Numbered from the stretch's first letter, positions 17,008-26,843 are shown. The stretch: DNA of 64,000 bases from Chryseobacterium gleum (GCA_945897805.1 CAMDFX010000002.1:124001-188000), one strand, 5' to 3'. Notes: generated by a model not told the origin, from the sequence alone. Numbers and translations: made by a program.

Positions 17008-17508
17008 ATGGCAACAATAACATTTAAAGGAACCAATATCAATATTTCAGGCGAATTACCAAAAACTGGTGCTAAAGGACTGGATTTTAAGTTAGTAAAA
17101 GCAGATTTAAGCATTGCAGATTTGGCTGAATTCAAGGGACAAAAATTAATTTTGAACATTTTTCCAAGTATTGATACGGGAATTTGTGCCGCTTCTGTTC
17201 GTCATTTTAACGAAGATGCTTCTAATTTAGAAAACACGAAAGTGTTGTGTATTTCAAGAGATTTACCTTTTGCACAAACGCGATTTTGTGGGGCTGAAGG
17301 GTTGAAAAATGTAATCATGCTGTCGGATTTTGTCAGAGGAGAATTTGGTTTAGATTATGGTTTAGAAATTACTGAGGGTCCTTTGAAAAATTTGCATGCA
17401 CGCGCGGTTATCGTCCTGAACGAAAATCAAGAGGTTGTTTACACAGAATTAGTTCCTGAAATTGGTCAAGAACCAAATTACGAAGCGGCCCTAAACGCGG
17501 TGAATTAA
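17008..17508 (+). CDS. tpx: Thiol peroxidase
   Basis: 166 residues, full length for the Tpx subfamily of atypical 2-Cys peroxiredoxins. Peroxidatic Cys in PSIDTGICAASVRHF and resolving Cys in RFCGAEGLKNV, spaced as in E. coli Tpx; PFAQTRFCGAEG is diagnostic. Reduces hydrogen peroxide and alkyl hydroperoxides, recycled by thioredoxin. It stands alone between the divergent feo operon and ppk; a peroxidase next to iron(II) uptake is sensible, but only proximity links them. A terminator follows at 17582. Confidence 0.96.
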   Translation: MATITFKGTNINISGELPKTGAKGLDFKLVKADLSIADLAEFKGQKLILNIFPSIDTGICAASVRHFNEDASNLENTKVLCISRDLPFAQTRFCGAEGLKNVIMLSDFVRGEFGLDYGLEITEGPLKNLHARAVIVLNENQEVVYTELVPEIGQEPNYEAALNAVN

Positions 17509-17581
17509 TAAATATTTTACAATGAAGTAATACTTACTTGCTAATCTTGCAGTGAGTTTTTTGTAAGTTTAGTTTTAAAAG

Positions 17582-17607
17582 TTAGGAAGTAGAATTCTAT
17601 TTCCTAA
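17582..17607 (+). terminator. Terminator after tpx
   Basis: Stem TTAGGAA / TTCCTAA enclosing the small palindrome TAGAATTCTA, followed by a T-rich tail. It lies 74 bases beyond the tpx stop, before ppk. Confidence 0.65.
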
Positions 17608-17654
17608 TTTTTATTTTTTATTGAAATTATTTGTGCGAACTGCACACTTGAAAA

Positions 17655-19694
17655 ATGGAATTATTAAATCGTGAATTAAGTTGGCTTTCATTTAATGCTA
17701 GGGTTTTGCAAGAAACAATGGACACAAAAATTCCACTAGTTGAAAGAATTAGATTCCTGGGAATTTATTCCAATAACATGGATGAGTTTTTTAGGGTGAG
17801 AGTGGCCAATGTGAAACGAATGATTACACTTGATGAGGAAGAAGTGTTTGGATTTGATGGCAATCCTACTGAATTGTTGGAAAAAATCCGAACGGTGGTG
17901 ATGGATCAACAGAAACAATTCGAGGCATCTTACCGAAATTTAATTGAAGAATTAAGCCAAAATCAGATTTTTCAGTTAACAGAATCCAAATTGAATCGTG
18001 CGCAAGCTGAAGAATTGGTTCACTATTTTCACAATGACCTAAAACATGCTATTGTTCCAATTATTTTAAAGCCAGAAACGCCATTTCCAAAGTTGCAAGA
18101 CAAAAGTATTTACCTTGCCGTAAAACTTAAAACTGCAAACAAAGGAAAAGAGTTTTTTGCCTTGGTTGAAATTCCGCCCAACTATGAACGGTTTTACAAA
18201 ATAGAATACCTTGGAAAACATTATTTTATACTGATTGATGATATTATTCGATTGAATTTAGAGTCTATTTTCTCAATATTTTCATTCGAATCTGTGGAGG
18301 CATATACATTTAAATTTACCAGAGACGCAGAACTAAATCTAGACGATGATCTTTCTGTTTCCTTCATTGAAAAGATTGAAAAGAGTCTCAAAATGAGAAG
18401 AAAAGGAGAGCCTGTTCGCTTTGTATATGACCAAAAAATGCCAACAGATCTTAAAAATTATTTACTCAAATCTTTAAATTTAAAAGCTGGAATCAATGCA
18501 ATTCCTGGCGGTAGATACCACAATTTTAAAGATTTTAGTCGTTTCCCTAATTTTGGAAACAAGCATTTGACTTATTCCCCAATGCTACCCAGTGCACATC
18601 CGGATTTTTTACAAGTCAAAAGCTTGCTAAAAACGGTTTTAAACAAGGATGTTTTACTTCATTTTCCATATCAACGATTTGATTACGTGGTCGATATGCT
18701 TAGAGAGGCTGCTATTGACCCGAAAGTGAAATCAATTAAAATAAATATTTACCGCGTAGCAAATGATTCACAAATTATGAATGCCTTGATCAATGCCGTA
18801 AGTAACGGAAAGGAGGTGATCGTAATTCTTGAGCTTCAGGCTCGATTTGATGAGAAAAATAATGTTTATTGGGCGGAAAGACTAAAAGAACATGGTGCAA
18901 AAGTCATCTATGGCGCAGAAGGGCTGAAAGTACATTCTAAATTGATTTTCATCACCCGATTTTCGGGAGGAAAAGAACAGCTCATTAGCTTTATTGGCAC
19001 TGGTAATTTCAATGAAAAAACTGCTAAGATTTATACCGATTTAGGGCTTTTTACCGGCAACAACGAAATCTGCCAAGAAGTAAAACGAATTTTCAAATTA
19101 TTGGAAAACAACATTCATCGGGGTACATACAAACATTTATTGGTTTCCCCTTTTAATAACAGAAGAAAAATAACCGGTTTGATTCAGCGAGAAATTCAAA
19201 ATGCCAAAAAAGGCTTAAGCTCTGGAATAAGCCTTAAAATCAACAATTTAGTTGACAATAAGTTGATTCAAAAATTATACGAAGCAAGCAACGCCGGAGT
19301 TAAAATTAAGTTGTTGGTTCGCGGTGTGTGCTGCTTAGTCCCCGGAATAAAAAATGTGAGTGAAAATATTGAAGTAATTAGTATCGTTAATCGATTTTTA
19401 GAACATGCCCGTTTTCTTATTTTTGAAAATAATAACAACCCACAATTTTTTATTACATCCGCTGATTTAATGGAAAGAAATTTGGATAAAAGAATCGAAG
19501 TCGGTACCCCAATTTTGGATCATACTATTCAACAAGAAATCAGATTTATTTTTGATACCCAATGGAAAGACAATCAAAAGGCGCGTATAATAGACAAAAA
19601 ACAAAAAAATAAATACCGCAAACCACACGAAGGGGAATCGCCTTTTGACTCACAAAATGTTTTATACGATTTTTATCAGAAAAAATTATATTGA
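17655..19694 (+). CDS. ppk: Polyphosphate kinase 1
   Basis: 679 residues. Makes inorganic polyphosphate from ATP. Domain order is PPK N (ELSWLSFNARVLQE and GIYSNNMDEFFRVRVA), middle domain, then two phospholipase D-like C-terminal domains. Autophosphorylation His in GLKVHSKLIFITR and the second catalytic His in FLEHARFLIFENN are present, as are GTGNFNEKTAKIYTD and SADLMERNLDKRIE. ppx follows 71 bases downstream on the same strand, giving a polyphosphate synthesis/degradation pair. Confidence 0.96.
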   Translation: MELLNRELSWLSFNARVLQETMDTKIPLVERIRFLGIYSNNMDEFFRVRVANVKRMITLDEEEVFGFDGNPTELLEKIRTVVMDQQKQFEASYRNLIEELSQNQIFQLTESKLNRAQAEELVHYFHNDLKHAIVPIILKPETPFPKLQDKSIYLAVKLKTANKGKEFFALVEIPPNYERFYKIEYLGKHYFILIDDIIRLNLESIFSIFSFESVEAYTFKFTRDAELNLDDDLSVSFIEKIEKSLKMRRKGEPVRFVYDQKMPTDLKNYLLKSLNLKAGINAIPGGRYHNFKDFSRFPNFGNKHLTYSPMLPSAHPDFLQVKSLLKTVLNKDVLLHFPYQRFDYVVDMLREAAIDPKVKSIKINIYRVANDSQIMNALINAVSNGKEVIVILELQARFDEKNNVYWAERLKEHGAKVIYGAEGLKVHSKLIFITRFSGGKEQLISFIGTGNFNEKTAKIYTDLGLFTGNNEICQEVKRIFKLLENNIHRGTYKHLLVSPFNNRRKITGLIQREIQNAKKGLSSGISLKINNLVDNKLIQKLYEASNAGVKIKLLVRGVCCLVPGIKNVSENIEVISIVNRFLEHARFLIFENNNNPQFFITSADLMERNLDKRIEVGTPILDHTIQQEIRFIFDTQWKDNQKARIIDKKQKNKYRKPHEGESPFDSQNVLYDFYQKKLY

Positions 19695-19736
19695 TTTTCC
19701 TCTTTTGGGTGCGAAACAATTTACTTTAAATTTAAC

Positions 19737-19744
19737 TATCTTCG
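19737..19744 (+). promoter_or_regulatory. Possible -7 element of ppx (TATCTTCG)
   Basis: One mismatch from TAnnTTTG, 21 bases upstream of the ppx ATG; it would let ppx be expressed apart from ppk. No -33 match. Confidence 0.3.
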
Positions 19745-19765
19745 GCGCCTATAATTCATGAATAA

Positions 19766-20638
19766 ATGAAATTTGGTGCGATTGATATTGGAACGAATGC
19801 TGCAAGACTACTAATTGGCGAAGTTTGTAATGAAGGCAATCACTCCTTTGTTAAGAAAATTTCATACACAAGAATTCCTTTACGACTTGGAGAACAAGTG
19901 TTTGACAATGGAATAATTTCAGACGAAAAAATCACAGAGTTTGTTAAAGCCATCCAAGCTTTTAAACTAATTTCTGAAATGTTTCATGTGGTTGAACTGC
20001 GTGCATGCGCAACTTCAGCAATGAGAGAAGCGAAAAATGGAAAAGTGGTAGTTTCAAAAATTTTAGCAGAAACAGGTATAAGCATTGAGGTGATTTCTGG
20101 AGATGAAGAAGCAAGGCTAATATTTGGTACTTTTTTCCTTTTAGATTTTGATAAAAGCTCTCCTTTTTTAGTAATTGATGTTGGTGGTGGAAGCACCGAA
20201 ATCAGTGTTTTTGAAGGAGGAACGCGTGTTGCATCCAAATCTTTTGAATTGGGAACATTGCGTTTATTAAAAGGAAAAACGGATTCGAAAATCTGGAAAG
20301 AACTGAAATTTTGGTTAGAAAAAAATGTGGACTCAAAAATGGAGCACAAAATTTTCGCCACTGGCGGAAACATCAATAAAGTGCACAAAATGGTCGGCTC
20401 AAATACTTCTGAAATTCAAACAAGAAAAGTTTCCAAACTCCGCAAAGAGCTAGAAAAGATGACTTTGGAAGCCAGAGAGGATATCTTTCAATTGAAACCA
20501 GATAGAGCAGATGTAATTGTTCCCGCTTGCGAAATTTTTGAATTTATCTTGAAAGAATTAAATGTCAAAAACTTCTTTGTTCCCAAAATTGGGCTATCAG
20601 ACGGAATGATTTACGATCTATTTTTAAATCACCAATAA
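19766..20638 (+). CDS. ppx: Ppx/GppA-type exopolyphosphatase
   Basis: 290 residues, the short Bacteroidota form limited to the ASKHA ATPase-like catalytic core without the C-terminal HD extension of E. coli Ppx. Phosphate 1 loop AIDIGTNAARLLIG at the start; acidic region ACATSAMREAKNG; phosphate 2 loop FLVIDVGGGSTEISVF; C-terminal FATGGNINKVHKM and KIGLSDGMIYDL. It would hydrolyse terminal phosphates of polyphosphate, or pppGpp, which such proteins can also use. Directly downstream of ppk. It converges with the S9 peptidase gene, stops 3 bases apart. Confidence 0.93.
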   Translation: MKFGAIDIGTNAARLLIGEVCNEGNHSFVKKISYTRIPLRLGEQVFDNGIISDEKITEFVKAIQAFKLISEMFHVVELRACATSAMREAKNGKVVVSKILAETGISIEVISGDEEARLIFGTFFLLDFDKSSPFLVIDVGGGSTEISVFEGGTRVASKSFELGTLRLLKGKTDSKIWKELKFWLEKNVDSKMEHKIFATGGNINKVHKMVGSNTSEIQTRKVSKLRKELEKMTLEAREDIFQLKPDRADVIVPACEIFEFILKELNVKNFFVPKIGLSDGMIYDLFLNHQ

Positions 20639-20641
20639 TTC

Positions 20642-23431
20642 TTATTTTTCAGTTTCTCCAAAGCCAAATTCACGTCCTTTATCAATGGCTGGAATTCCTT
20701 CAATCAACCATTGGGGCGCAGGTTGATTGAGAAGATAGAAATCAAAAAATTGCCTCATTCTCCAACTCAAATCCATTCTATTTGCATTCTTCATTAAGTT
20801 GTGATCGTCACCATTATAATTCAGCATCCAAACTGGTTTATCTAATCTTTTCAAACCTGTGAACAATTCAATTCCCTGATACCAAGGAACGGAACCATCG
20901 GCATCATTGTGCATAATCAAAAGCGGTGTTTGCACCTTCGGCAAATGAAATAAAGGCGAATTTTCAATGTATAATTCTGGCGCTTCCCAAATGGTTTTGC
21001 CGATTCTACTTTGCGTTTTTTCATATTGAAATTGTCTATTCAATCCACTTCCCCAACGAATGCCGCCGTAAGCTGAAAACATATTTCCAACAGGAGCCCC
21101 AGCCATTGCAACTTTAAATCTGTTGGTCATCGTAATTAATTGAGCAGTTTGATATCCTCCCCAGCTTTGACCTTGAAGCCCCATTCTTGTTGAATCAATG
21201 GCCTTAAATTTTTTCAGAACGTAATCGGTTCCGCTCACTATACAATCATATGCACCTTTGGCTGGATGACCAATTTTATAGCGAATGTCTGGAATTAAAA
21301 CAAAATAGCCAGCTGAACAATATTCTGTAGGATAGATAATTGAGGCGGTTGGTTTTGGTGCATAATGGTTGTGGAGTTCATCACTATACATTTCATAAAA
21401 GTAAACCAACAATGGATATTTTTGGGTGGAATCATAGTTCTCAGGCTTGTATAACAATCCTTCTAATGGAATTCCCTCATAGCTTTTCCAATTAATCAAT
21501 TCAACCGTTGCCCAATTATATTCTCTTTGTTGCGGGTTGGTATTTGATATTTTTTGAGCCAGAGGATTACTTACCCAATCGCTACAAAACAAATCGGGAT
21601 AATCTAGAAGCGAAGACTTTTGATAAATATATTCACTGCTTTTTTTAGCTTTTTTAAATCCCAACAAATCGTGGTTGCTCTGAAATACTTCTTCCAAAAT
21701 AAGTTTTCCACCTAAATACTTAGGATTATAAATGGTGGAAGATTTGTCTTTTTCATGAAAACCAATAACATAAGTGTTATCAAATTGAATAAAAGTAGAA
21801 TCACTTTCCCAACTATTTATTCGCAATCTTATTTTGTTTTTCTCCCCAAATTGACTGGTCATTGATGTCAGTAATTTTGAATCAATATTGTAAGACCAAA
21901 TATCATATTTTGACTGGATTAATACTTCTTTTTCTCCTTTCAACCAACCAATTACACCTAATGGTGAAGGAGTTTGAGCCATTCCATTGACGTCTTCAAG
22001 CCAATCCGATTTTTGTCCGCAAGTGATACAAGATTCTTTTCCGCTCCTCAAATCGATGTGATATTGTTGCAAATCTTTGTCATTGAACCAAATCACAGAT
22101 TTTCCATCAGTTGACAAATCAATGCCATAAATAATTGCTTTTTTAATCAATTTTGACTCTCCAGTTTTTACATTGATTAGATAGGCGTCTCTTTTATTTG
22201 GATATTCCCAATTGTAATTTTTTTGATAGGGTTTTTTGACATATCCAACAGCAAAATCGGAATTTCCATGGTCTAATTTATTGATTTCTAAAGTGTCAGA
22301 TTCAAGTATTTTGATAGAATTATCGCTCAAATCATACACAGCGAGAAAAGTACTTTTTTGGTCATTTTCTAATTCAGATAACTGCTGTGGTTGCAGCCGA
22401 TCGTCCTGCCAATGCCAAATATCTAATTTTACTTTTTCGCTCTCTAAAAGCGAATCTTTCAACTCTTTTTTCGGTTTATCAGCGATTCCAAAGAAAATTC
22501 TTTTTCCATTGTAAGAGAAATTGGGCTGATAGTTTTTGCTGACGGCGAATGATTTTGAAAAATTCGAGTTTACAGTATCAATCAACAAATTCAACTTTTT
22601 GTTTTCTAAATCAGCATGATAAAGTTGATAAACCTTGTTTTTGGCAGTATCTAACGATGCTGTAAAAGTAATTTCGTTTCCCCTTTGATTAAATTGGATT
22701 GCAGAAACCGCATTAAACTTCGCTGGAATTTGCCATAAATTTTCACTATTTATAGCGCTTCCTGCAAAAATTTGTAATGTGTCGAGCTTGTCTTTTTTAT
22801 GTGTTACAAATACATAAGAATTCCCTTTTGACGGAAAATAAACTTGTTTTACATCTTTTTTCTTGAATTTCAGGTTTTCATTTGGCTCATAAATGACGAA
22901 AACATTTCCTTCAGATTCGTACTTTTTTTCTTCAACCTCTTTCCTAAAAAGTCTCTTCTTCTTTTTAACAACAGGCAATTTATTCCCATCTACTAGGTAA
23001 GACATCAAACTAGTTTCTGCTGAAACATTGAAAGATTTGATTTTTTCGATTTTAGTTACTTTTTTCGATTCAAAAAAATAGATTCCCAGACTGTCTTTGG
23101 GCCATTTCTCTTTTTTTATATCTTTCAATTCACAATTTCTCAAGGTATCAAAACCTGGTGTGATTTTGAAAGCCACATATTTTTGATCACCTGAAAAAAC
23201 TGGGCTTACGGCTCTAAAAATCGAATCTTTTGCCCCTGTTTGATTGTTGATAATATACAAATATCCATCCCCAAGGTGAGGTTTGATGGTGTAAACTGTA
23301 TGCTTTCCATCAGCTGAAATCTTGGTGTCGCCAATTTTTTTCCAATCATTGTAAACGGTGTGGTCAATTACTTTCTTTTGAGAAAAAATGATTGTTGGAA
23401 GACTGAAAATGAGGAGAAAAAAATATTTCAT
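20642..23431 (-). CDS. S9-family prolyl oligopeptidase-like serine peptidase, exported
   Basis: 929 residues from the ATG at 23431, where MKYFFLLIFSLPTIIFSQ forms a signal peptide; the track start adds 18 residues before it. A long beta-propeller-like N-terminal part is followed by the alpha/beta hydrolase domain: nucleophile in GLQGQSWGGYQTAQL, acid in MHNDADGSVPWYQG and base in NYNGDDHNLMK. YYFYEMYSDELHNHY-type sequence is usual in the DPP-IV/acylaminoacyl peptidase branch. It probably trims peptides in the periplasm. The gene stands alone, convergent with ppx. Confidence 0.92.
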   Translation of the reverse strand: MKYFFLLIFSLPTIIFSQKKVIDHTVYNDWKKIGDTKISADGKHTVYTIKPHLGDGYLYIINNQTGAKDSIFRAVSPVFSGDQKYVAFKITPGFDTLRNCELKDIKKEKWPKDSLGIYFFESKKVTKIEKIKSFNVSAETSLMSYLVDGNKLPVVKKKKRLFRKEVEEKKYESEGNVFVIYEPNENLKFKKKDVKQVYFPSKGNSYVFVTHKKDKLDTLQIFAGSAINSENLWQIPAKFNAVSAIQFNQRGNEITFTASLDTAKNKVYQLYHADLENKKLNLLIDTVNSNFSKSFAVSKNYQPNFSYNGKRIFFGIADKPKKELKDSLLESEKVKLDIWHWQDDRLQPQQLSELENDQKSTFLAVYDLSDNSIKILESDTLEINKLDHGNSDFAVGYVKKPYQKNYNWEYPNKRDAYLINVKTGESKLIKKAIIYGIDLSTDGKSVIWFNDKDLQQYHIDLRSGKESCITCGQKSDWLEDVNGMAQTPSPLGVIGWLKGEKEVLIQSKYDIWSYNIDSKLLTSMTSQFGEKNKIRLRINSWESDSTFIQFDNTYVIGFHEKDKSSTIYNPKYLGGKLILEEVFQSNHDLLGFKKAKKSSEYIYQKSSLLDYPDLFCSDWVSNPLAQKISNTNPQQREYNWATVELINWKSYEGIPLEGLLYKPENYDSTQKYPLLVYFYEMYSDELHNHYAPKPTASIIYPTEYCSAGYFVLIPDIRYKIGHPAKGAYDCIVSGTDYVLKKFKAIDSTRMGLQGQSWGGYQTAQLITMTNRFKVAMAGAPVGNMFSAYGGIRWGSGLNRQFQYEKTQSRIGKTIWEAPELYIENSPLFHLPKVQTPLLIMHNDADGSVPWYQGIELFTGLKRLDKPVWMLNYNGDDHNLMKNANRMDLSWRMRQFFDFYLLNQPAPQWLIEGIPAIDKGREFGFGETEK

Positions 23432-23488
23432 GGGTTTATTTTTGAATGAAAACAGGTTAAAAGTAGTGGTATTGTTTGGAAACAAAAA

Positions 23489-23516
23489 ATCCCTTTAACA
23501 ATTTGCCAAAGGGATT
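23489..23516 (-). terminator. Terminator after queA
   Basis: Stem AATCCCTTT / AAAGGGATT with a 10-base loop; the minus strand continues into six T. About 20 bases past the queA stop. Confidence 0.8.
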
Positions 23517-23534
23517 CAGTGATATTTGTTTTTC

Positions 23535-24593
23535 TTACAAGATCAACATAGCATCGCCATAAGAATAAAATTTGTATTTTTCTTTGATTGCAATCTGATA
23601 TGCTTCCATCATCAAATCATGCCCGCAGAATGCAGAAACCATCATCAATAATGTGGACAATGGCGTGTGGAAATTAGTAACCATGCAATCAGCAATACTA
23701 AAATCATATGGAGGGAAAATGAATTTATTTGTCCAACCATCGAAAGGTTTCAATAAACTATCTGTAGAAACTGATGTTTCAATCGAACGCATGGAAGTTG
23801 TACCTACGGCGCAAACTTTGTGTTTAGTAGTTTTAGCCTTGTTCACAATATCGACGCATTTTTGATTGATAATCACTTGCTCTGAATCCATTTTGTGTTT
23901 GGTCAAATCTTCAACTTCCACCGTTCTGAAAGTCCCTAAACCAACATGTAAAGTAACTTCTGCAAAATGAACTCCTTTTAATTCCAATCTTTTCAATAAT
24001 TCTCTTGAAAAGTGTAAACCTGCAGTAGGCGCTGCAACAGCTCCTTCTTCTTTGGCGTAAATTGTTTGGTATCTTTCTTCGTCTGTATCTTCAACACCTC
24101 TTTTGATGTATTTTGGAAGTGGCGTTTCACCCAATTCAGTGATTTTCGCCTTGAAATCTTCGTAGGGCCCGTCAAACAAGAAGCGCAAAGTGCGCCCACG
24201 AGAAGTAGTGTTGTCAATTACTTCCGCTACCAATGAATCATCTTCACCGAAATATAATTTGTTTCCTATTCTAATTTTCCTTGCTGGATCAACCAAAACA
24301 TCCCAAAGTAAACTTTCACGGTTCAATTCTCTCAATAAGAAAACTTCAATTTTTGCACCGGTCTTTTCTTTGTTTCCATACATTCTTGCAGGGAAAACCT
24401 TGGTATTGTTGGTAATCATAACATCACCATCACTAAAATAATTGATAATGTCTTTGAATAATTTATGTTCAATTTTACCCGTTTTACGGTGAATGACCAT
24501 CATTTTGGCTTCGTCTCTGTTTTCTTGTGGATATTCAGCAATTAATTCATCTGGTAAATCAAAACTGAATTCTGAAAGTTTCATTTTGCTCAT
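23535..24593 (-). CDS. queA: S-adenosylmethionine:tRNA ribosyltransferase-isomerase
   Basis: 352 residues. Transfers and isomerises the ribose of S-adenosylmethionine onto preQ1 in tRNA to form epoxyqueuosine. [22 protein letters not shown] at the N-terminus, [48 protein letters not shown] and [17 protein letters not shown] are the conserved blocks of the family. Two in-frame ATGs (24593, 24584) precede the conserved start; either could be used. Other queuosine genes are not in the window. Confidence 0.97.
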   Translation of the reverse strand: MSKMKLSEFSFDLPDELIAEYPQENRDEAKMMVIHRKTGKIEHKLFKDIINYFSDGDVMITNNTKVFPARMYGNKEKTGAKIEVFLLRELNRESLLWDVLVDPARKIRIGNKLYFGEDDSLVAEVIDNTTSRGRTLRFLFDGPYEDFKAKITELGETPLPKYIKRGVEDTDEERYQTIYAKEEGAVAAPTAGLHFSRELLKRLELKGVHFAEVTLHVGLGTFRTVEVEDLTKHKMDSEQVIINQKCVDIVNKAKTTKHKVCAVGTTSMRSIETSVSTDSLLKPFDGWTNKFIFPPYDFSIADCMVTNFHTPLSTLLMMVSAFCGHDLMMEAYQIAIKEKYKFYSYGDAMLIL

Positions 24594-24666
24594 TCGCTAT
24601 ATATTTTAGTAAAATATTGAATATCTAAACTGATAAAAAGTGCCTTTTCAACAGTCAAAAAGAGCA

Positions 24667-24674
24667 CAAAGGTA
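24667..24674 (-). promoter_or_regulatory. Putative -7 element of queA (TACCTTTG)
   Basis: Exact TAnnTTTG on the minus strand, implying a leader of about 65 bases before the queA start. I saw no riboswitch-like fold in that leader. Confidence 0.5.
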
Positions 24675-24747
24675 TAAAAATTTCACGTACTTTTTTGAGT
24701 TTCGAAGGCTTTTATTTTTTGTCGTACCAAAATATTGTTAAAACAAA

Positions 24748-24773
24748 AAAGTCGAACCTTTCAGTCCGACTTT
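24748..24773 (-). terminator. Terminator after the paired lipoprotein genes
   Basis: Stem AAAGTCG / CGACTTT; on the minus strand it is followed by CGACTTTTTTGTTTT. It is 22 bases past the stop at 24795. Confidence 0.75.
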
Positions 24774-24794
24774 CAAAATATTTATAACAAGAAA

Positions 24795-25178
24795 CTATTG
24801 AATAAATACAGTTTCTTCATTTGTTACTTCTTCTTCTACTTTGATAATTCCAGTTCCTTTCAAACCATTTTTCTTGGCATCAATATTCAAAACAGCAACA
24901 CCAGCTTGACCTAATTGATATTCCTCATTGAAATTAAAAGTAGCGATTCCATCTGCATCCGAATAAGCTGTGTCGTATAAAGTCACACTTGCAGGATTGT
25001 TTGTTGTTGAAACACCTTTCAAAATCACTTTACAACCTTCCACTGGTTGATTTGTGGCATCTTTTACAAATATGTTAGCAATCGTGTCTTTTTTCTTACG
25101 GCAACTAGTTGCTATCAACAATGAAGAAACGGTGAGTAAACTTAAAAATAGGAACGTTTTAGAGAACATGATTTTCAT
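24795..25178 (-). CDS. Small lipoprotein, carboxypeptidase-regulatory/Ig-like fold (copy B)
   Basis: 127 residues. Signal peptide with lipobox LLIATSC followed by RKKKD. The mature part (IANIFVKDATNQPVEGCKVILKG... DTAYSDADGIATFNFNEEY) has the pattern of a carboxypeptidase-regulatory-like or transthyretin-like beta sandwich: first strand, N-Q-P-V turn, then T-D-x-x-G-x-A-x-F. It is clearly related to the gene 39 bases upstream, of exactly the same length. Function unknown; probably a surface-exposed domain protein. Confidence 0.82.
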   Translation of the reverse strand: MKIMFSKTFLFLSLLTVSSLLIATSCRKKKDTIANIFVKDATNQPVEGCKVILKGVSTTNNPASVTLYDTAYSDADGIATFNFNEEYQLGQAGVAVLNIDAKKNGLKGTGIIKVEEEVTNEETVFIQ

Positions 25179-25217
25179 AATTTTTTAATTTATTTTTTAG
25201 TGAACGTAAAAACGGAA

Positions 25218-25601
25218 TTAAGGTTCCATAATTATTGTTTCCACATTCGTGATGTTTGCTCTGCAGCGTATTCTGCCATAACCAACTTTCGTGTCTTTTT
25301 TAACAATAATGTCAAAATATCCAACTTCTCCTTTTGGTGGTTTTTCGCCAAAATAATCAGTCATATCAAATGTTGCGAAGCCAGTCGAGTTTGTAAACAA
25401 AGTGTCTACATAAGCTTTGGTTGCTGGTGTTGAATTAACATCTCCAATAATCACAACCTTTGCATTAGACAATAATTGATTGGCATCGGATCTAACAAAA
25501 ATTTTCATTACAGATGGATCTCTTTTACACGACTGCAAAGCAATCGTTACCATAGAAACCATAAAGAAAAGCGCAATAAATTTAAAGGTCTTTTTCATCA
25601 T
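25218..25601 (-). CDS. Small lipoprotein, carboxypeptidase-regulatory/Ig-like fold (copy A)
   Basis: 127 residues. Signal peptide with lipobox TIALQSC then KRD. Alignable by eye to the next gene: KIFVRSDANQLLSNAKVVII against NIFVKDATNQPVEGCKVILK, and DTLFTNSTGFATFDMTDYF against DTAYSDADGIATFNFNEEY. The two therefore arose by tandem duplication and have diverged. A TAACTTTG element lies 17 bases upstream and a terminator follows the second gene, so the pair is one transcript. No partner protein is evident. Confidence 0.82.
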   Translation of the reverse strand: MMKKTFKFIALFFMVSMVTIALQSCKRDPSVMKIFVRSDANQLLSNAKVVIIGDVNSTPATKAYVDTLFTNSTGFATFDMTDYFGEKPPKGEVGYFDIIVKKDTKVGYGRIRCRANITNVETIIMEP

Positions 25602-25618
25602 TTAAAATTCTTAAAGTT

Positions 25619-25626
25619 CAAAGTTA
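25619..25626 (-). promoter_or_regulatory. Putative -7 element of the paired lipoprotein operon (TAACTTTG)
   Basis: Exact TAnnTTTG on the minus strand, 17 bases before the ATG at 25601. Confidence 0.45.
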
Positions 25627-25772
25627 ATGTATTTATTTAACTTATTTTCCGTAATCTTGGTTATTTAGTAAATTCGCAAGCGGAAAGTAAAAATAACGCT
25701 AAAAAGAATACAAATTAATAAAAAAGGTTTGAATCTTGCAATTTAATTTTTCCAAACCTCTATTGAAGACGT

Positions 25773-25780
25773 TATCTTTG
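25773..25780 (+). promoter_or_regulatory. Putative -7 element of the pheS operon (TATCTTTG)
   Basis: Exact TAnnTTTG, 29 bases upstream of the pheS ATG. No -33 TTG at the expected spacing. No Phe-rich leader peptide or T-box was seen. Confidence 0.5.
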
Positions 25781-25809
25781 TGGTGAAAGTTGGTTGATTT
25801 TATGAAAAT

Positions 25810-26832
25810 ATGAAAGAAAAAATAAAAATTTTGTCTGCTGAAATTGAAAATTTTGTAATTACAAATCAGCAAGAATTGGAAAATTTCAGAATCAAATTCA
25901 TTGGTACCAAAGGGTCTATCAAAGATTTATTCAATGATCTAAAATCTGTTCCAAACGAAGAGAAAAAAGAAATTGGTCAGTTGATGAATGGATTGCGAAT
26001 GTTGGCTGAAGAAAGATTCAATCAGTTTAAAACCAGCCTTGAGGAAGCAACCAATAAATCTGAAACCATCGATTTTTCAAAACCGGGAGAAGATTTTTCT
26101 ATCGGTTCACACCATCCTATTTCTTTGGTACGCTCTGAAATTATCGCTATTTTTAATCGCATCGGGTACACCGTTTCTGAAGGTCCAGAAATTGAAGACG
26201 ATTGGCACAATTTTTCTGCCTTAAATTTTCCACCAGAACATCCTGCGCGGGACATGCAAGATACTTTTTTTATTGAGAAAGGTGAAAATGAAATGGCTTT
26301 AAGAACACATACTTCTTCTGTTCAAGTGCGTGTGATGGAAAATCAACAACCACCAATCAGAACAATTTCTCCTGGAAGAGTTTATAGAAACGAAGCCATT
26401 TCTGCACGCGCACATTGCTTTTTTCATCAAGTTGAGGGTTTATACATTGACAAAAATGTTTCTTTCGCCGATTTGAAACAGACTTTGTTGCATTTTGCAC
26501 AAGAAATGTTTGGTGAAAAAGCACAAATTCGCCTGCGTCCATCTTATTTTCCCTTCACAGAACCAAGCGCTGAAGTGGATGTTTCTTGCTCCATTTGCAA
26601 TGCGAAAGGTTGCAATGTTTGCAAATATACCGGTTGGCTTGAAATTTTGGGCTGTGGAATGGTGGATCCAAACGTACTAGAAGCTGCTGGAATTGATTCT
26701 AAAGTTTACAGCGGTTTTGCATTTGGAATGGGAATTGAAAGAATCACACAATTAAAATATAAGGTCAACGATTTGCGTTTGTATTCTGAAAATGACATTC
26801 GCTTCTTGAAACAATTTACATCCGTATTATAA
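25810..26832 (+). CDS. pheS: Phenylalanyl-tRNA synthetase alpha subunit
   Basis: 340 residues, catalytic subunit of the alpha2beta2 enzyme. N-terminal coiled-coil arm (about 1-85) that contacts tRNA, then the class II core: GSHHPISLVRSEIIAIFNRI, FSALNFPPEHPARDMQDTFF, LRTHTSSVQVRVME, SPGRVYRNEAISARAHCFFH, and motif 3 GFAFGMGIERITQL. A Cys cluster CSICNAKGCNVCKYTGW occurs in the insertion before motif 3, as in many PheS proteins. pheT is not adjacent, as is common in this phylum. ytxJ follows 11 bases downstream. Confidence 0.97.
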   Translation: MKEKIKILSAEIENFVITNQQELENFRIKFIGTKGSIKDLFNDLKSVPNEEKKEIGQLMNGLRMLAEERFNQFKTSLEEATNKSETIDFSKPGEDFSIGSHHPISLVRSEIIAIFNRIGYTVSEGPEIEDDWHNFSALNFPPEHPARDMQDTFFIEKGENEMALRTHTSSVQVRVMENQQPPIRTISPGRVYRNEAISARAHCFFHQVEGLYIDKNVSFADLKQTLLHFAQEMFGEKAQIRLRPSYFPFTEPSAEVDVSCSICNAKGCNVCKYTGWLEILGCGMVDPNVLEAAGIDSKVYSGFAFGMGIERITQLKYKVNDLRLYSENDIRFLKQFTSVL

Positions 26833-26843
26833 AACTATCCAAC

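Noticed and set aside
24594-24666. Possible preQ1 riboswitch in the queA leader
   Set aside because: No aptamer-like stem with the conserved A-rich tail could be found by eye in the 65-base leader.
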